Positions 10,001-16,216 of a stretch of DNA of 34,045 bases are shown piece after piece. How positions within the stretch are numbered: the first letter of the stretch is position 1; each line of letters starts with the position of its first letter. Origin of the DNA: an uncultured Pseudomonadota bacterium (GTDB lineage: Bacteria > Myxococcota_A > Bradymonadia > Bradymonadales > GCA-2716585); assembly GCA_937123825.1 (NCBI GenBank), contig CAKZKQ010000492.1:1-34045 (forward strand), written 5' to 3'. The notes beneath the pieces are model-generated. The model did no database searches. It was not told the DNA's origin and saw nothing but the letters and a program-made list of their open reading frames with translations. The position numbers were made by a program, and so were the translations under genes.

Positions 10001-11666
10001 TCGCTTTGACCCGGGCCGCGAACTGTCGGCCTTTGTCCTGGACGAAGACCGGGTGCTGGGGCTGGCCAACACCTACCGCTTTAGCCGCGTCCTGCCCACG
10101 CGCTACAACCCCAACGACCCCGAGCGCAATGGTTTGCTCTACGATCGCAACGGTCAGCCTCTGGTGCGCTTTGACGCCGCCAAGGGCAAGGTCACCAACA
10201 AACTGCCAGGTGGCGGCGCGCTGGTCGGTTTTGATTTGCGCAGGCGAGGGGTGCGCGATGGGCTGTTGCGGATTTTTGGGCGCATGATGCGCGGCGTCGA
10301 GCCCTTGCCCGACGTTCACCGAGAGCTTGAAGACCAATTGGCCCAGCGCCAGCGCGGCCCCTGGGGCTACGACATCACGCTCACCCTCGATGAGCGCATC
10401 CAAAAGGCCACCTTTGAGATCGTCCGGGATCAGGTCGAGCGGATCGACGCCAAAGAGCGCGACACCCTCCACCACGCCTCGGCCATTGTCCTGGGGCCTA
10501 GAAACGAGATCCTGGCCATGGTGCAGATGCCCGACACGGGCAGGCTTGAGACCATGGCGCAGATCACGGCCCTGAAGAAGGCGCAACAAAAGACGCCGCT
10601 GAGCGCCCCTGCGCTCGACACCCTTCATCGGCGCACCACGCTGGGTTCGACCATCAAGCTCCTGACCATCATCGCCGCCTTTCAGCACAAGGACGACACT
10701 CTGATCAAGTGGAAGGACGGTGAGTGGTACATCAAGGCCGAAGGCGACGAGCGCAACAGCAAAGACGGGCGGTACATTGAACGCGGCGGTAAGCTGGCCA
10801 GTTGGCATGGGCAGGCCATCGCGCCGGTGCGCAACTACGGTCGGTCCTGGTTTGGTCAGGTGGTGCCGCTGCGTACCTTGTTGGTCAAATCCCTCAACAC
10901 CGGCTCGGCCTACCTGGGCTTGAACCTGGGCCGGGAGCGCTACGAGGACTTCTTTGGGCAGCTCAACTTGGACAAGCGCGTGGACTTGTTGCCTGGCCCC
11001 ATGCAACCCGGGGGGCGCTGGAGCGCCATGATGGACCGCTACTACCGCGACAGCGCCTCGGCGCTGCCCGTCGTCATCGGCTCCATCCCCAAAGACGAGC
11101 CCTGGACCCCCTCGCTGACCGCGCGCTTGCCGCTCTCGGGCCTCTCGGACTACTCGGTCTTCTCGCTGGCGGCGGGGGTGAGCATCATCGCCCGGGGCGG
11201 CGTCTACCACCCCCCCACCCTGGTCAAATCCATCCGCAGCCGCCGCGACGGCACCGTGGAGCGCTTTGCCCCGGAGCCCACCGTCAAGATCATCGACCCT
11301 CAGGACGCCCAAGACATCAAGTCCTACATGCGCGACGTCATCAAGATCGGCACCGCCGGCGTTTATCGACGCGGCCTGCCCGAAGAGGTCTGGGGAGACA
11401 CCGGCGGCAAGACCGGCACCGCCGAAACCACGCGCCCAGTGGATCCAAACGCGGGCTACGACCTCAAAAACAAGCCCCGCACCCGCGACCACAAGGCCTT
11501 TGTCGGCATCTGGCCCACGCGCTCCCCCCAACCCTACGTTGTGGCCGTGGTCTTTGAGTACGTCAGCCACATCGACACCCGCGTGGCGGTCCTGACCACC
11601 CAACAAATCATGGAATCCATCCGCGCCCTGCACGCCGAACCAGAAAACCCCACTCCTACACCCTGA
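7071..11666 (+). CDS. SEDS (RodA/FtsW) glycosyltransferase fused to class B penicillin-binding transpeptidase
   Basis: A 1531-aa single chain predicted to polymerise glycan strands from lipid II and cross-link them. Residues 1-230 hold about six hydrophobic segments not needed for a SEDS core. Residues ~255-565 are SEDS-like: QKEVGNTAVVL (from 338) matches the usual QPDLGTALVL, then comes the FKVGGFWGLGIHN loop, HTDFPLVV with Asp449 in the position of the catalytic Asp of RodA/FtsW, and the TPFTGVPVLFISTSS stretch. A charged, proline-containing cytoplasmic linker (~565-640) leads to a membrane helix (~643-665). The long periplasmic part follows, ending in a transpeptidase with all three active-site motifs: Ser1193-T-I-Lys1196, Ser1274-L-Asn1276 and Lys1447-T-G. 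Topology is consistent: the SEDS C-terminus and the linker are cytoplasmic, the PBP periplasmic. Whether it serves elongation or division cannot be told. Confidence 0.92.
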   Translation: MKSSLFEALLALTPPELHFVYMALMTTSAVLTVGATAALAVRRSHGGPITRGLAMVACGLNLAAAILAIDLVGLHIYGPLTDTLRIFALCAVGTVGGASILVAATAASARTALIMAASSAMGGLGLLIYLLLMASVPPGIDPSWELSRFFEFGTFLASGFMLLLGVGVISARRQGVALIVASSLCGALGLATLSQGMANHPSPGLSFILPAWLPVVGTAVWMVGLWLQRPGKKSGALTRAGGLFRRLDTRLLEHPAMAGAVVALPVMAAMAAVVLAGSGSAREASRVSVGGLSVTPQLAVPFLFAVALGVVVARDQWRWRDAAGIGLTVAMTGLLLAQKEVGNTAVVLMVASAVLLVARGTLPHLIGGAGLGAAALAVAYQLAPIISAIPFTVRERVHLWLGGAELLQRGGHLVTASYVGFKVGGFWGLGIHNSPDLNLPRLVIALHTDFPLVVLGLFGGWGMLALYIAFFTALAVLLLHTFRTLNFSGDTRRARFQTPILVGLWAVPVISTTLNLAGAISQVTPFTGVPVLFISTSSIFVIFNFGILALFLLAGNRDALRARLKTKEEAALKEAADPNANPINPRKNAPSNPAPDSKTATQEPPAVKRGPLRRWWRRWTTPATWSMAIVGIRRTMRLRQVDQGAVILMLLMPIAAIIFTVTIHKRYTDDARYFGHPRLTQKLHIEPGEGGTWAITQAPDEALLGPLSTERLVELDGVLMGFRQGRLQVRGACFDEDKLQGPGVALGFAGMLDAPELPYVDQITRPAVGRLTQSGQPQEEISNDIVLPFGDIATHHVRLRRLESGRYHLRPLVEHAPFFVMDKDGRRVSGKASMFDPGEGFGIGSVRPRRFFVTEEPQGRVCVAMRKGALFEYPLSYSGPTVVGSMALLRRQLAIRTTDLTFAQDLKAAAEAGLLTSKGPQGPLVVVPHDKKTREGWDQHTRRLFFRVFRMLKIKQKDGSLREVLAWSRPFYSDGGRRFDPGRELSAFVLDEDRVLGLANTYRFSRVLPTRYNPNDPERNGLLYDRNGQPLVRFDAAKGKVTNKLPGGGALVGFDLRRRGVRDGLLRIFGRMMRGVEPLPDVHRELEDQLAQRQRGPWGYDITLTLDERIQKATFEIVRDQVERIDAKERDTLHHASAIVLGPRNEILAMVQMPDTGRLETMAQITALKKAQQKTPLSAPALDTLHRRTTLGSTIKLLTIIAAFQHKDDTLIKWKDGEWYIKAEGDERNSKDGRYIERGGKLASWHGQAIAPVRNYGRSWFGQVVPLRTLLVKSLNTGSAYLGLNLGRERYEDFFGQLNLDKRVDLLPGPMQPGGRWSAMMDRYYRDSASALPVVIGSIPKDEPWTPSLTARLPLSGLSDYSVFSLAAGVSIIARGGVYHPPTLVKSIRSRRDGTVERFAPEPTVKIIDPQDAQDIKSYMRDVIKIGTAGVYRRGLPEEVWGDTGGKTGTAETTRPVDPNAGYDLKNKPRTRDHKAFVGIWPTRSPQPYVVAVVFEYVSHIDTRVAVLTTQQIMESIRALHAEPENPTPTP

Positions 11667-11958
11667 TCAAAAACCTGCACCAACGGTATATCTGCCCCCT
11701 CACCGACGATCTCCATGGGCAGTTGCGCACCCCCGGGTCAGTGCTTACCTTATGAAAAATTGCAGTGGACTTGAATAAAGCCACTCGCAAGGCGTCAGAT
11801 TGCGCAGAAGCGCAAATAAGGAGAAGAGACAAAGCCGTAGGGAGCAGGCTTTCTGAGACATTCACCCCCCCACAACGGATTCCGGGTTGTGCGGTGAAGA
11901 GATAGATGAACGCGGCGTGGATGGAGCGTGCGTGTTCTCTTTAGAGAGAGGTCAGGCC
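11667..11958. other. Intergenic region between SEDS-PBP and the VWA/tubulin-like cluster
   Basis: This gap of about 290 bases probably contains the promoter of the downstream cluster. Its middle part is less GC-rich than the flanking genes. Two small inverted repeats are visible: AGTGG/CCACT around 11764-11786, and CACAAC/GTTGTG at 11871-11876 and 11886-11891. Neither has a T-tract, so I do not call a terminator for the SEDS-PBP transcript. A GAGAGG-type ribosome binding site precedes the ATG at 11959. Confidence 0.4.
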
Positions 11959-13218
11959 ATGAAGAACAACATCAACCAAACCTTGGGAAAACGCACCTGG
12001 TGGTCAGCGGCTGTGACGGCCGCGATGCTCCTGGTCTTTGGACTGAGCCCGGCGGTGGCGCAGCCCGAGCCGGTGGCATTGACCGAAGAGAACCGTCTGC
12101 CGCAGTGGTGCGGCGTGCGGCCCTCGATGCACGTCGTCATTGGTTATGATGAAGGCAAGCGCTTCTTCCTTGTTGAAGAAAAGGCGCGGCAGGCCACCCA
12201 GGAGCTGCTGGAGAACCTCTGCCCGGGCGACAAGGTCCAATTGGCCTCTTTTGGGCTCGATGTGACCTGGCACGGCGAGATCGTGACGCTGGAGGGTGCC
12301 GAAGCGGCGCCGAAGCTGCTTGGCACGCTCAAGAAGCGGGGATTTTTGAAGGCCCCGGCGGCGGTCAACGACAACCTGATCAAAAACTCTCTGGCGCACT
12401 GGGAGGCCAACATCGTCGAGGGGCACATCCCCTGGCTGGTGGTCTTTACCGACTCGATTGAGTCTTCGGCGCCCAAACGCCCCGGCACGCTGGATTTTGA
12501 TTGGACGGCGGTCCCGGAGTACTTCCAGGGTCAGTTTCTGACCTCGGTGGCGCTGATGGACCACCGCGCGGCGCGCGACGTGGCGGCGCTCTACACCGTG
12601 ACGGTCCCCAAAGACATGACGGTGGAGCAGTTCCCCGCCAGCCCCAGGGCCAACTGGTCGGACGTGATGGAGGTCTTCCTCCCCGAGCCCGAGCCTGCCC
12701 CGGTGCAGATCAAAGAGGTGGTCCGCACGGTCGAAGTCACCCGCAACCCCCAGTGGCTGACCTGGTTGGGCAGCCCGCGCGGCTCTTTGACCGCGGGCGG
12801 CACCGTCTTCGCCGTCTTCCTGGTGGTCTTCTTGATGGGTCGCCTCAGCCGCCGCCAGCGGCGCAAGCAGGAGAATCTGGCCGACAACACCATCGAGGGC
12901 AAGCACCGCGAGGTGACGCTCCAGTTGCGCGACCGGCTGACCAACGAGGTGCTGCGCCAGGAGACGCGCGTCCTGCGCGAGCCCCTGCGGGTGGCCCCCA
13001 GCAACGACGCCGACTTTGTGGTCCCGGGGCCTTACGCCTTTGAGATCGTCGATGAAAAGGGAGAGAGCCCCGTGGTGCGCAGCGCCAACATGCTGGGGGT
13101 CGAGATCAAGCGCGGCTCGCGCCGCCTGATTGTGCCCGAAGGCGACGCCCAGGCCCTGCGCTCGGGCGACCGCATCGACATCGGCGCGGGCCACGAGGTC
13201 GAGGTCCAACTCGACTGA
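11959..13218 (+). CDS. Membrane-anchored VWA-like protein of the tubulin-like cluster
   Basis: A 419-aa protein. The ATG at 11959 is chosen because it directly precedes a clear signal peptide (basic N-terminus, hydrophobic core AAMLLVFGL, cleavage site near AVAQ) and follows a GAGAGG ribosome binding site; the upstream 24 codons are unlikely to be translated. The exported part (~35-265) looks like a von Willebrand factor A fold: a first strand MHVVIGYDE, helices, VQLASFGLDV, and IPWLVVFTDS as a later core strand. The metal-binding DxSxS motif is not conserved, since the expected position reads GYDEGKR. A single membrane helix (about 277-297) is followed by a basic RRQRRK stop-transfer and a ~120-residue cytoplasmic beta-rich domain that I cannot assign. 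It sits 153 bases upstream of the tubulin-like gene. VWA proteins are known neighbours of FtsZl-type genes, which supports the call. Confidence 0.72.
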   Translation: MKNNINQTLGKRTWWSAAVTAAMLLVFGLSPAVAQPEPVALTEENRLPQWCGVRPSMHVVIGYDEGKRFFLVEEKARQATQELLENLCPGDKVQLASFGLDVTWHGEIVTLEGAEAAPKLLGTLKKRGFLKAPAAVNDNLIKNSLAHWEANIVEGHIPWLVVFTDSIESSAPKRPGTLDFDWTAVPEYFQGQFLTSVALMDHRAARDVAALYTVTVPKDMTVEQFPASPRANWSDVMEVFLPEPEPAPVQIKEVVRTVEVTRNPQWLTWLGSPRGSLTAGGTVFAVFLVVFLMGRLSRRQRRKQENLADNTIEGKHREVTLQLRDRLTNEVLRQETRVLREPLRVAPSNDADFVVPGPYAFEIVDEKGESPVVRSANMLGVEIKRGSRRLIVPEGDAQALRSGDRIDIGAGHEVEVQLD

Positions 13219-13228
13219 GCGGCTCTGA

Positions 13229-13244
13229 CCGGGCTGCAGCCCGG
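13229..13244. repeat. 16-bp perfect palindrome
   Basis: Ten bases after the stop of the VWA-like gene lies a 16-bp perfect palindrome with a CTGCAG centre and CCGGG arms. As DNA it could be a dimeric protein site; as RNA it could fold only with a tight loop. No T-tract follows. It lies inside the VWA/tubulin-like cluster, so it could affect the ratio of the flanking products. Confidence 0.4.
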
Positions 13245-13309
13245 CGTTGAACCACCGACCCAAACTGTCGTAAAAATGTCGACCAACCCGCGTCCCAAGC
13301 TGTAACGGC

Positions 13310-13338
13310 GCGCGCCAGCCAAACAACCGCTGGCGCGC
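13310..13338 (+). repeat. 10-bp GC-rich hairpin upstream of the tubulin-like TTG start
   Basis: The arms GCGCGCCAGC and GCTGGCGCGC pair perfectly around a 9-base loop (CAAACAACC). The hairpin ends 33 bases before the TTG start of the tubulin-like gene and carries no T-run. It is therefore more likely an RNA stability, processing or attenuation element than an intrinsic terminator. Confidence 0.5.
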
Positions 13339-13371
13339 CCCAAAGAGGCCGCGCACAACGGAGCAGATCCC

Positions 13372-14424
13372 TTGTCCAAGCCGATTCTCTTTGTGGGTGC
13401 AGGCACCGAGGTGGTGACACAGGTCATGCTTCCGGCCTGCCAGGCCGTCTTTGAACACCACCAGGGCCAATGGCCAGACGACATCTATGTCTGGATGGCC
13501 GACAGCGACCGACGCGCTCAAAACCGCTACCGTGAGGCCAAGCTGACCAAGGCACAGGTCATCTACACGCACCTGTCCATCCATCAGGTCCGCGAGTCGC
13601 TGAGCCGAAACCCCGTGGCCTTCAAAGACGTCTGGCAAGAGGGCTGGACCCCGCTGCTCCAAAAGGCGCCCGACAACGGCGCCAGCGCGCTGCCGGTCCT
13701 GGGCCGCCTGATGCTCAAGGCCGCCGGCGGCACGCTGGTCCACCAACTTGAAGAGTTCCGCCGCCAGATGGAGGTCCACGACGCGGGGGCGCCCGACATC
13801 TTTGTGGTCCTCAACCCCCTGGCCGGCACCTCGCGCGGCAGCGTCTTTGAACTTCCGCGCTACCTGCGCGCGCTCTGGCCCGCCGCCACCATCCACGCCC
13901 TGGTCATCTACCCACTGGGGTTGGCGCGGCTTGACCGGCAACGGGCCAACATCTTCAAGACCAACTTCATCGAAGCACTGCGCGTCCTCAACCACCACGC
14001 CAACCCGCGCCCCTTTGAGGTCTACCTCGACCCTCAAGTCGGCTGGGAGCAGCGCGAGGGCCAGCTCATCGACAACCTGATGGTCTTTGATGGCCGCTAC
14101 GGCAACCAGCGCCTCAAACAACTCGAAGTGCGCGAGCATCAACTCGACCAGGGACTGGCCGACATCTTTGGTCAGGCCCAGGACTTCCTGGCCGGGGTGG
14201 CCATGCACGACCGCCTCACCGACACCATCCTCAGCCGCCTGGCCGACGTCACCGTGCAGCGCTCGCGCGCCGAAGTCGCCGGACAAAACACCCACTGCCA
14301 CGCGCTGCATCAGACGCGCATGGCCATCGACACCGAGGCGTTCCGCAAGGCGCTGATCGAGCGCGGCATTCAACGCGTCCTGGCGTCCTTTGTCACCCCC
14401 GGCCCCGATCAGAACCCTTCTTGA
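13372..14424 (+). CDS. Tubulin/FtsZ-like protein (Tubulin_2 / FtsZl type), N-terminal GTPase-like half
   Basis: A 350-aa cytoplasmic protein starting at TTG, with GGAG 8 bases upstream. The N-terminus (ILFVGAGTEVV, residues 4-14) fits the first strand and glycine loop of a tubulin-type nucleotide-binding fold. Residues ~143-157 read IFVVLNPLAGTSRGS, aligning with the strand plus GGGTGSG signature of Tubulin_2 proteins, but the signature is altered to AGTSRGS. ELPRYLRALWP and IHALVIYPLG follow the same order as in that family, as does NIFKTNFIEALRVLNHH (usually a conserved Asn plus an ALKEL-type helix). Family members are often about 1000 residues long with a helical C-terminal half, which here seems to be the next gene. 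It probably forms or binds a filament near the membrane with the VWA-like partner. GTP binding is uncertain because of the altered signature. Confidence 0.72.
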   Translation: MSKPILFVGAGTEVVTQVMLPACQAVFEHHQGQWPDDIYVWMADSDRRAQNRYREAKLTKAQVIYTHLSIHQVRESLSRNPVAFKDVWQEGWTPLLQKAPDNGASALPVLGRLMLKAAGGTLVHQLEEFRRQMEVHDAGAPDIFVVLNPLAGTSRGSVFELPRYLRALWPAATIHALVIYPLGLARLDRQRANIFKTNFIEALRVLNHHANPRPFEVYLDPQVGWEQREGQLIDNLMVFDGRYGNQRLKQLEVREHQLDQGLADIFGQAQDFLAGVAMHDRLTDTILSRLADVTVQRSRAEVAGQNTHCHALHQTRMAIDTEAFRKALIERGIQRVLASFVTPGPDQNPS

Positions 14425-14458
14425 GTGCGTCAACCCAACCACGAGGCGGCAAAATCTT

Positions 14459-16009
14459 ATGGAGAGCTTCAACAACGGAGAAGAGGCAGCCCGGTGGCTC
14501 GGAGAACGGCTCGAAACCCTCGAAGCCAGCGTTCAGCAGGCCTCTGAGCTGCGCCGTTTGATCGAGGAAGGCGCCAGAGAGGTGCTGGTGGACCTGGACG
14601 CCGACCCGGCGCTCTTCTCCCGCGACGCCAGCGACCGGTTGCGGCGTTACACCGCCCGCATCAGCCAAACCACCCTGGGGCGCCTTGAACGCGACGGCTT
14701 TCAGCTTCCCGTGTTGGAGCGCTCCAGCATGGCGCTGCTGGGCAAAGACGTGCATCTGGCCGTCGAGATCCTCTCGGCCATGATCGAGACGCTGCGCGAG
14801 CACACCGAGACCAACAGCACCGAAGGCACGGTCCTCTACGGCGAAGGGCGCCAAAAGTTCTCGGACGCCAGCCGACAGATCGGCCGCGCCATGGACGACG
14901 CGCTGGCACGCTGGGGCAATGAGGGTCCCGGGCGCCACCGCCAAAGCCGCCTGCCGTGGCGGCGCCGCCGCGCCCAACTGCTGCGCCCCATGGACGACCC
15001 ACGCTTTCGACAAGACGCCCGCAACGCCGTAGAGCGAGAACTGGACCGCCTTGAAGAAGCCCTCCGAAGCACAGGCCAGGGCAGCATCAAGCTGGCCATG
15101 GCCAAATACTATGGGGACATCGTCACAGAGCTGGCCGGGCACATCTCGGCCGGAGACAACCTGCGCGAGCGCGGCCCCACCCTTCGCCTCCAGGCTGACC
15201 AGCGCCTGGCAGGCATCCGGCGCCAAGCCGCCCGAGGCGGCGCCGTGCGCCACAGCTCAGACCACCTCCTGATGGACGACGAGACCCTCGACGCCATCCT
15301 CGACCGCCTGAGCGTCGACAGCGCCCGCTTCCTGATGCGCGGGGACCTGAGCAGCGAAGAGTTGTCCTCGCTGGGCAGCGAAGAACTCGAAGACTCCATC
15401 CGGGCCTGGGTCGAGGCCCAAATCGGCGGACTGGCCAGCCCGTCCCTGACCGAAGCGCTCGGCGGCGCCACCGGAGACACCACCCGCACGCGCCAGCGCC
15501 TGCTCTCCTTCCTGGCCCAGGGCCAACCCCTGATGCACTACAACGACGACCTGCCACTGCAATTCGACACCGGTCTGCGTGGCCAGAACTTTGTGGTCGC
15601 CGAGACCAGCGACCCAGCCCTGACCCTGGAACTGCGCGAGGCCTGCCACCAGATGGGCCTGCCCGATCCCCACACCGAGACCGTCGCGCCGCCCCAACCG
15701 GGCCAGCAACACCTGCGCGTCATCCAATTCGTGGCCGGTCTGCCGCTCTTTGCCCAGGTCGACCGCCTCATGGAGATGGTCGACACCCACCGCAAGATCC
15801 TCATCGACGAAGATCCCCAGGCCACCGCCGCAGCCGCCTCGCCCGGGCACCTGCGCGACATGCAATCAAGCGCCGAGCTGGGCGGTCTGCTGCCCGAAAA
15901 AATCGAGCGCGCCTTCCGCCAAGAAAAAGCCTTGAGCGAAGACCCCAGCGCGGGTCTCTCCCTCGATCAAGCGCTCAGCCAGGACGAGCCGGAACCCTCC
16001 GCACAGTAG
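14459..16009 (+). CDS. Helical protein, probable separate C-terminal half of the tubulin-like protein
   Basis: A 516-aa soluble protein, mostly charged helices, with no signal peptide. The frame is open from 14390, overlapping the tubulin-like gene, but the ATG at 14459 with GAGG upstream is the likelier start. I do not recognise a standard domain. Near the C-terminus, residues ~420-445 (RVIQFVAGLPLFAQVDRL) resemble the Phe-x-x-Gly-x-Pro-Leu segment found near the end of long Tubulin_2 proteins. Combined with its position 34 bases after the tubulin-like stop, this suggests it is the C-terminal part of that protein made as a separate chain. An Arg-rich patch (WRRRRAQLL) lies around residues 163-171. 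The gene ends before a strong terminator, closing the cluster. The pairing is an inference from position and one motif. Confidence 0.6.
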   Translation: MESFNNGEEAARWLGERLETLEASVQQASELRRLIEEGAREVLVDLDADPALFSRDASDRLRRYTARISQTTLGRLERDGFQLPVLERSSMALLGKDVHLAVEILSAMIETLREHTETNSTEGTVLYGEGRQKFSDASRQIGRAMDDALARWGNEGPGRHRQSRLPWRRRRAQLLRPMDDPRFRQDARNAVERELDRLEEALRSTGQGSIKLAMAKYYGDIVTELAGHISAGDNLRERGPTLRLQADQRLAGIRRQAARGGAVRHSSDHLLMDDETLDAILDRLSVDSARFLMRGDLSSEELSSLGSEELEDSIRAWVEAQIGGLASPSLTEALGGATGDTTRTRQRLLSFLAQGQPLMHYNDDLPLQFDTGLRGQNFVVAETSDPALTLELREACHQMGLPDPHTETVAPPQPGQQHLRVIQFVAGLPLFAQVDRLMEMVDTHRKILIDEDPQATAAAASPGHLRDMQSSAELGGLLPEKIERAFRQEKALSEDPSAGLSLDQALSQDEPEPSAQ

Positions 16010-16052
16010 CGCCCTGCCCCGGGAGAACCTGGGCGTTTTCCATCATATTTGT

Positions 16053-16104
16053 CCAAAAACAAGCCAAGGCGCGGTGAAATCACCGCGCCTTGGCTTGTTT
16101 TTGG
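16053..16104. terminator. Bidirectional intrinsic terminator, perfect 24-bp inverted repeat
   Basis: Arms 16053-16076 and 16081-16104 are exact reverse complements (24 of 24) around the loop AAAT. The outer stem has an AAAAA tract on the left and TTTTT on the right, so it reads as a GC-rich stem plus T-tract in either direction. It lies between convergent genes (stops at 16009 on plus and 16217 on minus) and should end both transcripts. Confidence 0.92.
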
Positions 16105-16216
16105 AGTCCCACAGCACAAAAAAGGCCTGAAACGCTGCCTTCACAGCGCCTCAGGCACCTCAAAACCTCACACAAGATGTCCTCACAACGGCGCCTGGAG
16201 TGGCGCCGACAAAACA

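Noticed and set aside
8841..11633. A 930-codon minus-strand frame over the PBP part of the fusion
   Set aside because: The plus strand has the transpeptidase motifs in order. The antisense product shows no conserved motif, only Gly/Ala/His/Asp-rich sequence.
12004..14475. An 823-codon minus-strand frame across the VWA and tubulin-like genes
   Set aside because: It spans two plus-strand genes and their gap, has no recognisable domain, and is explained by the shared codon bias of the region.
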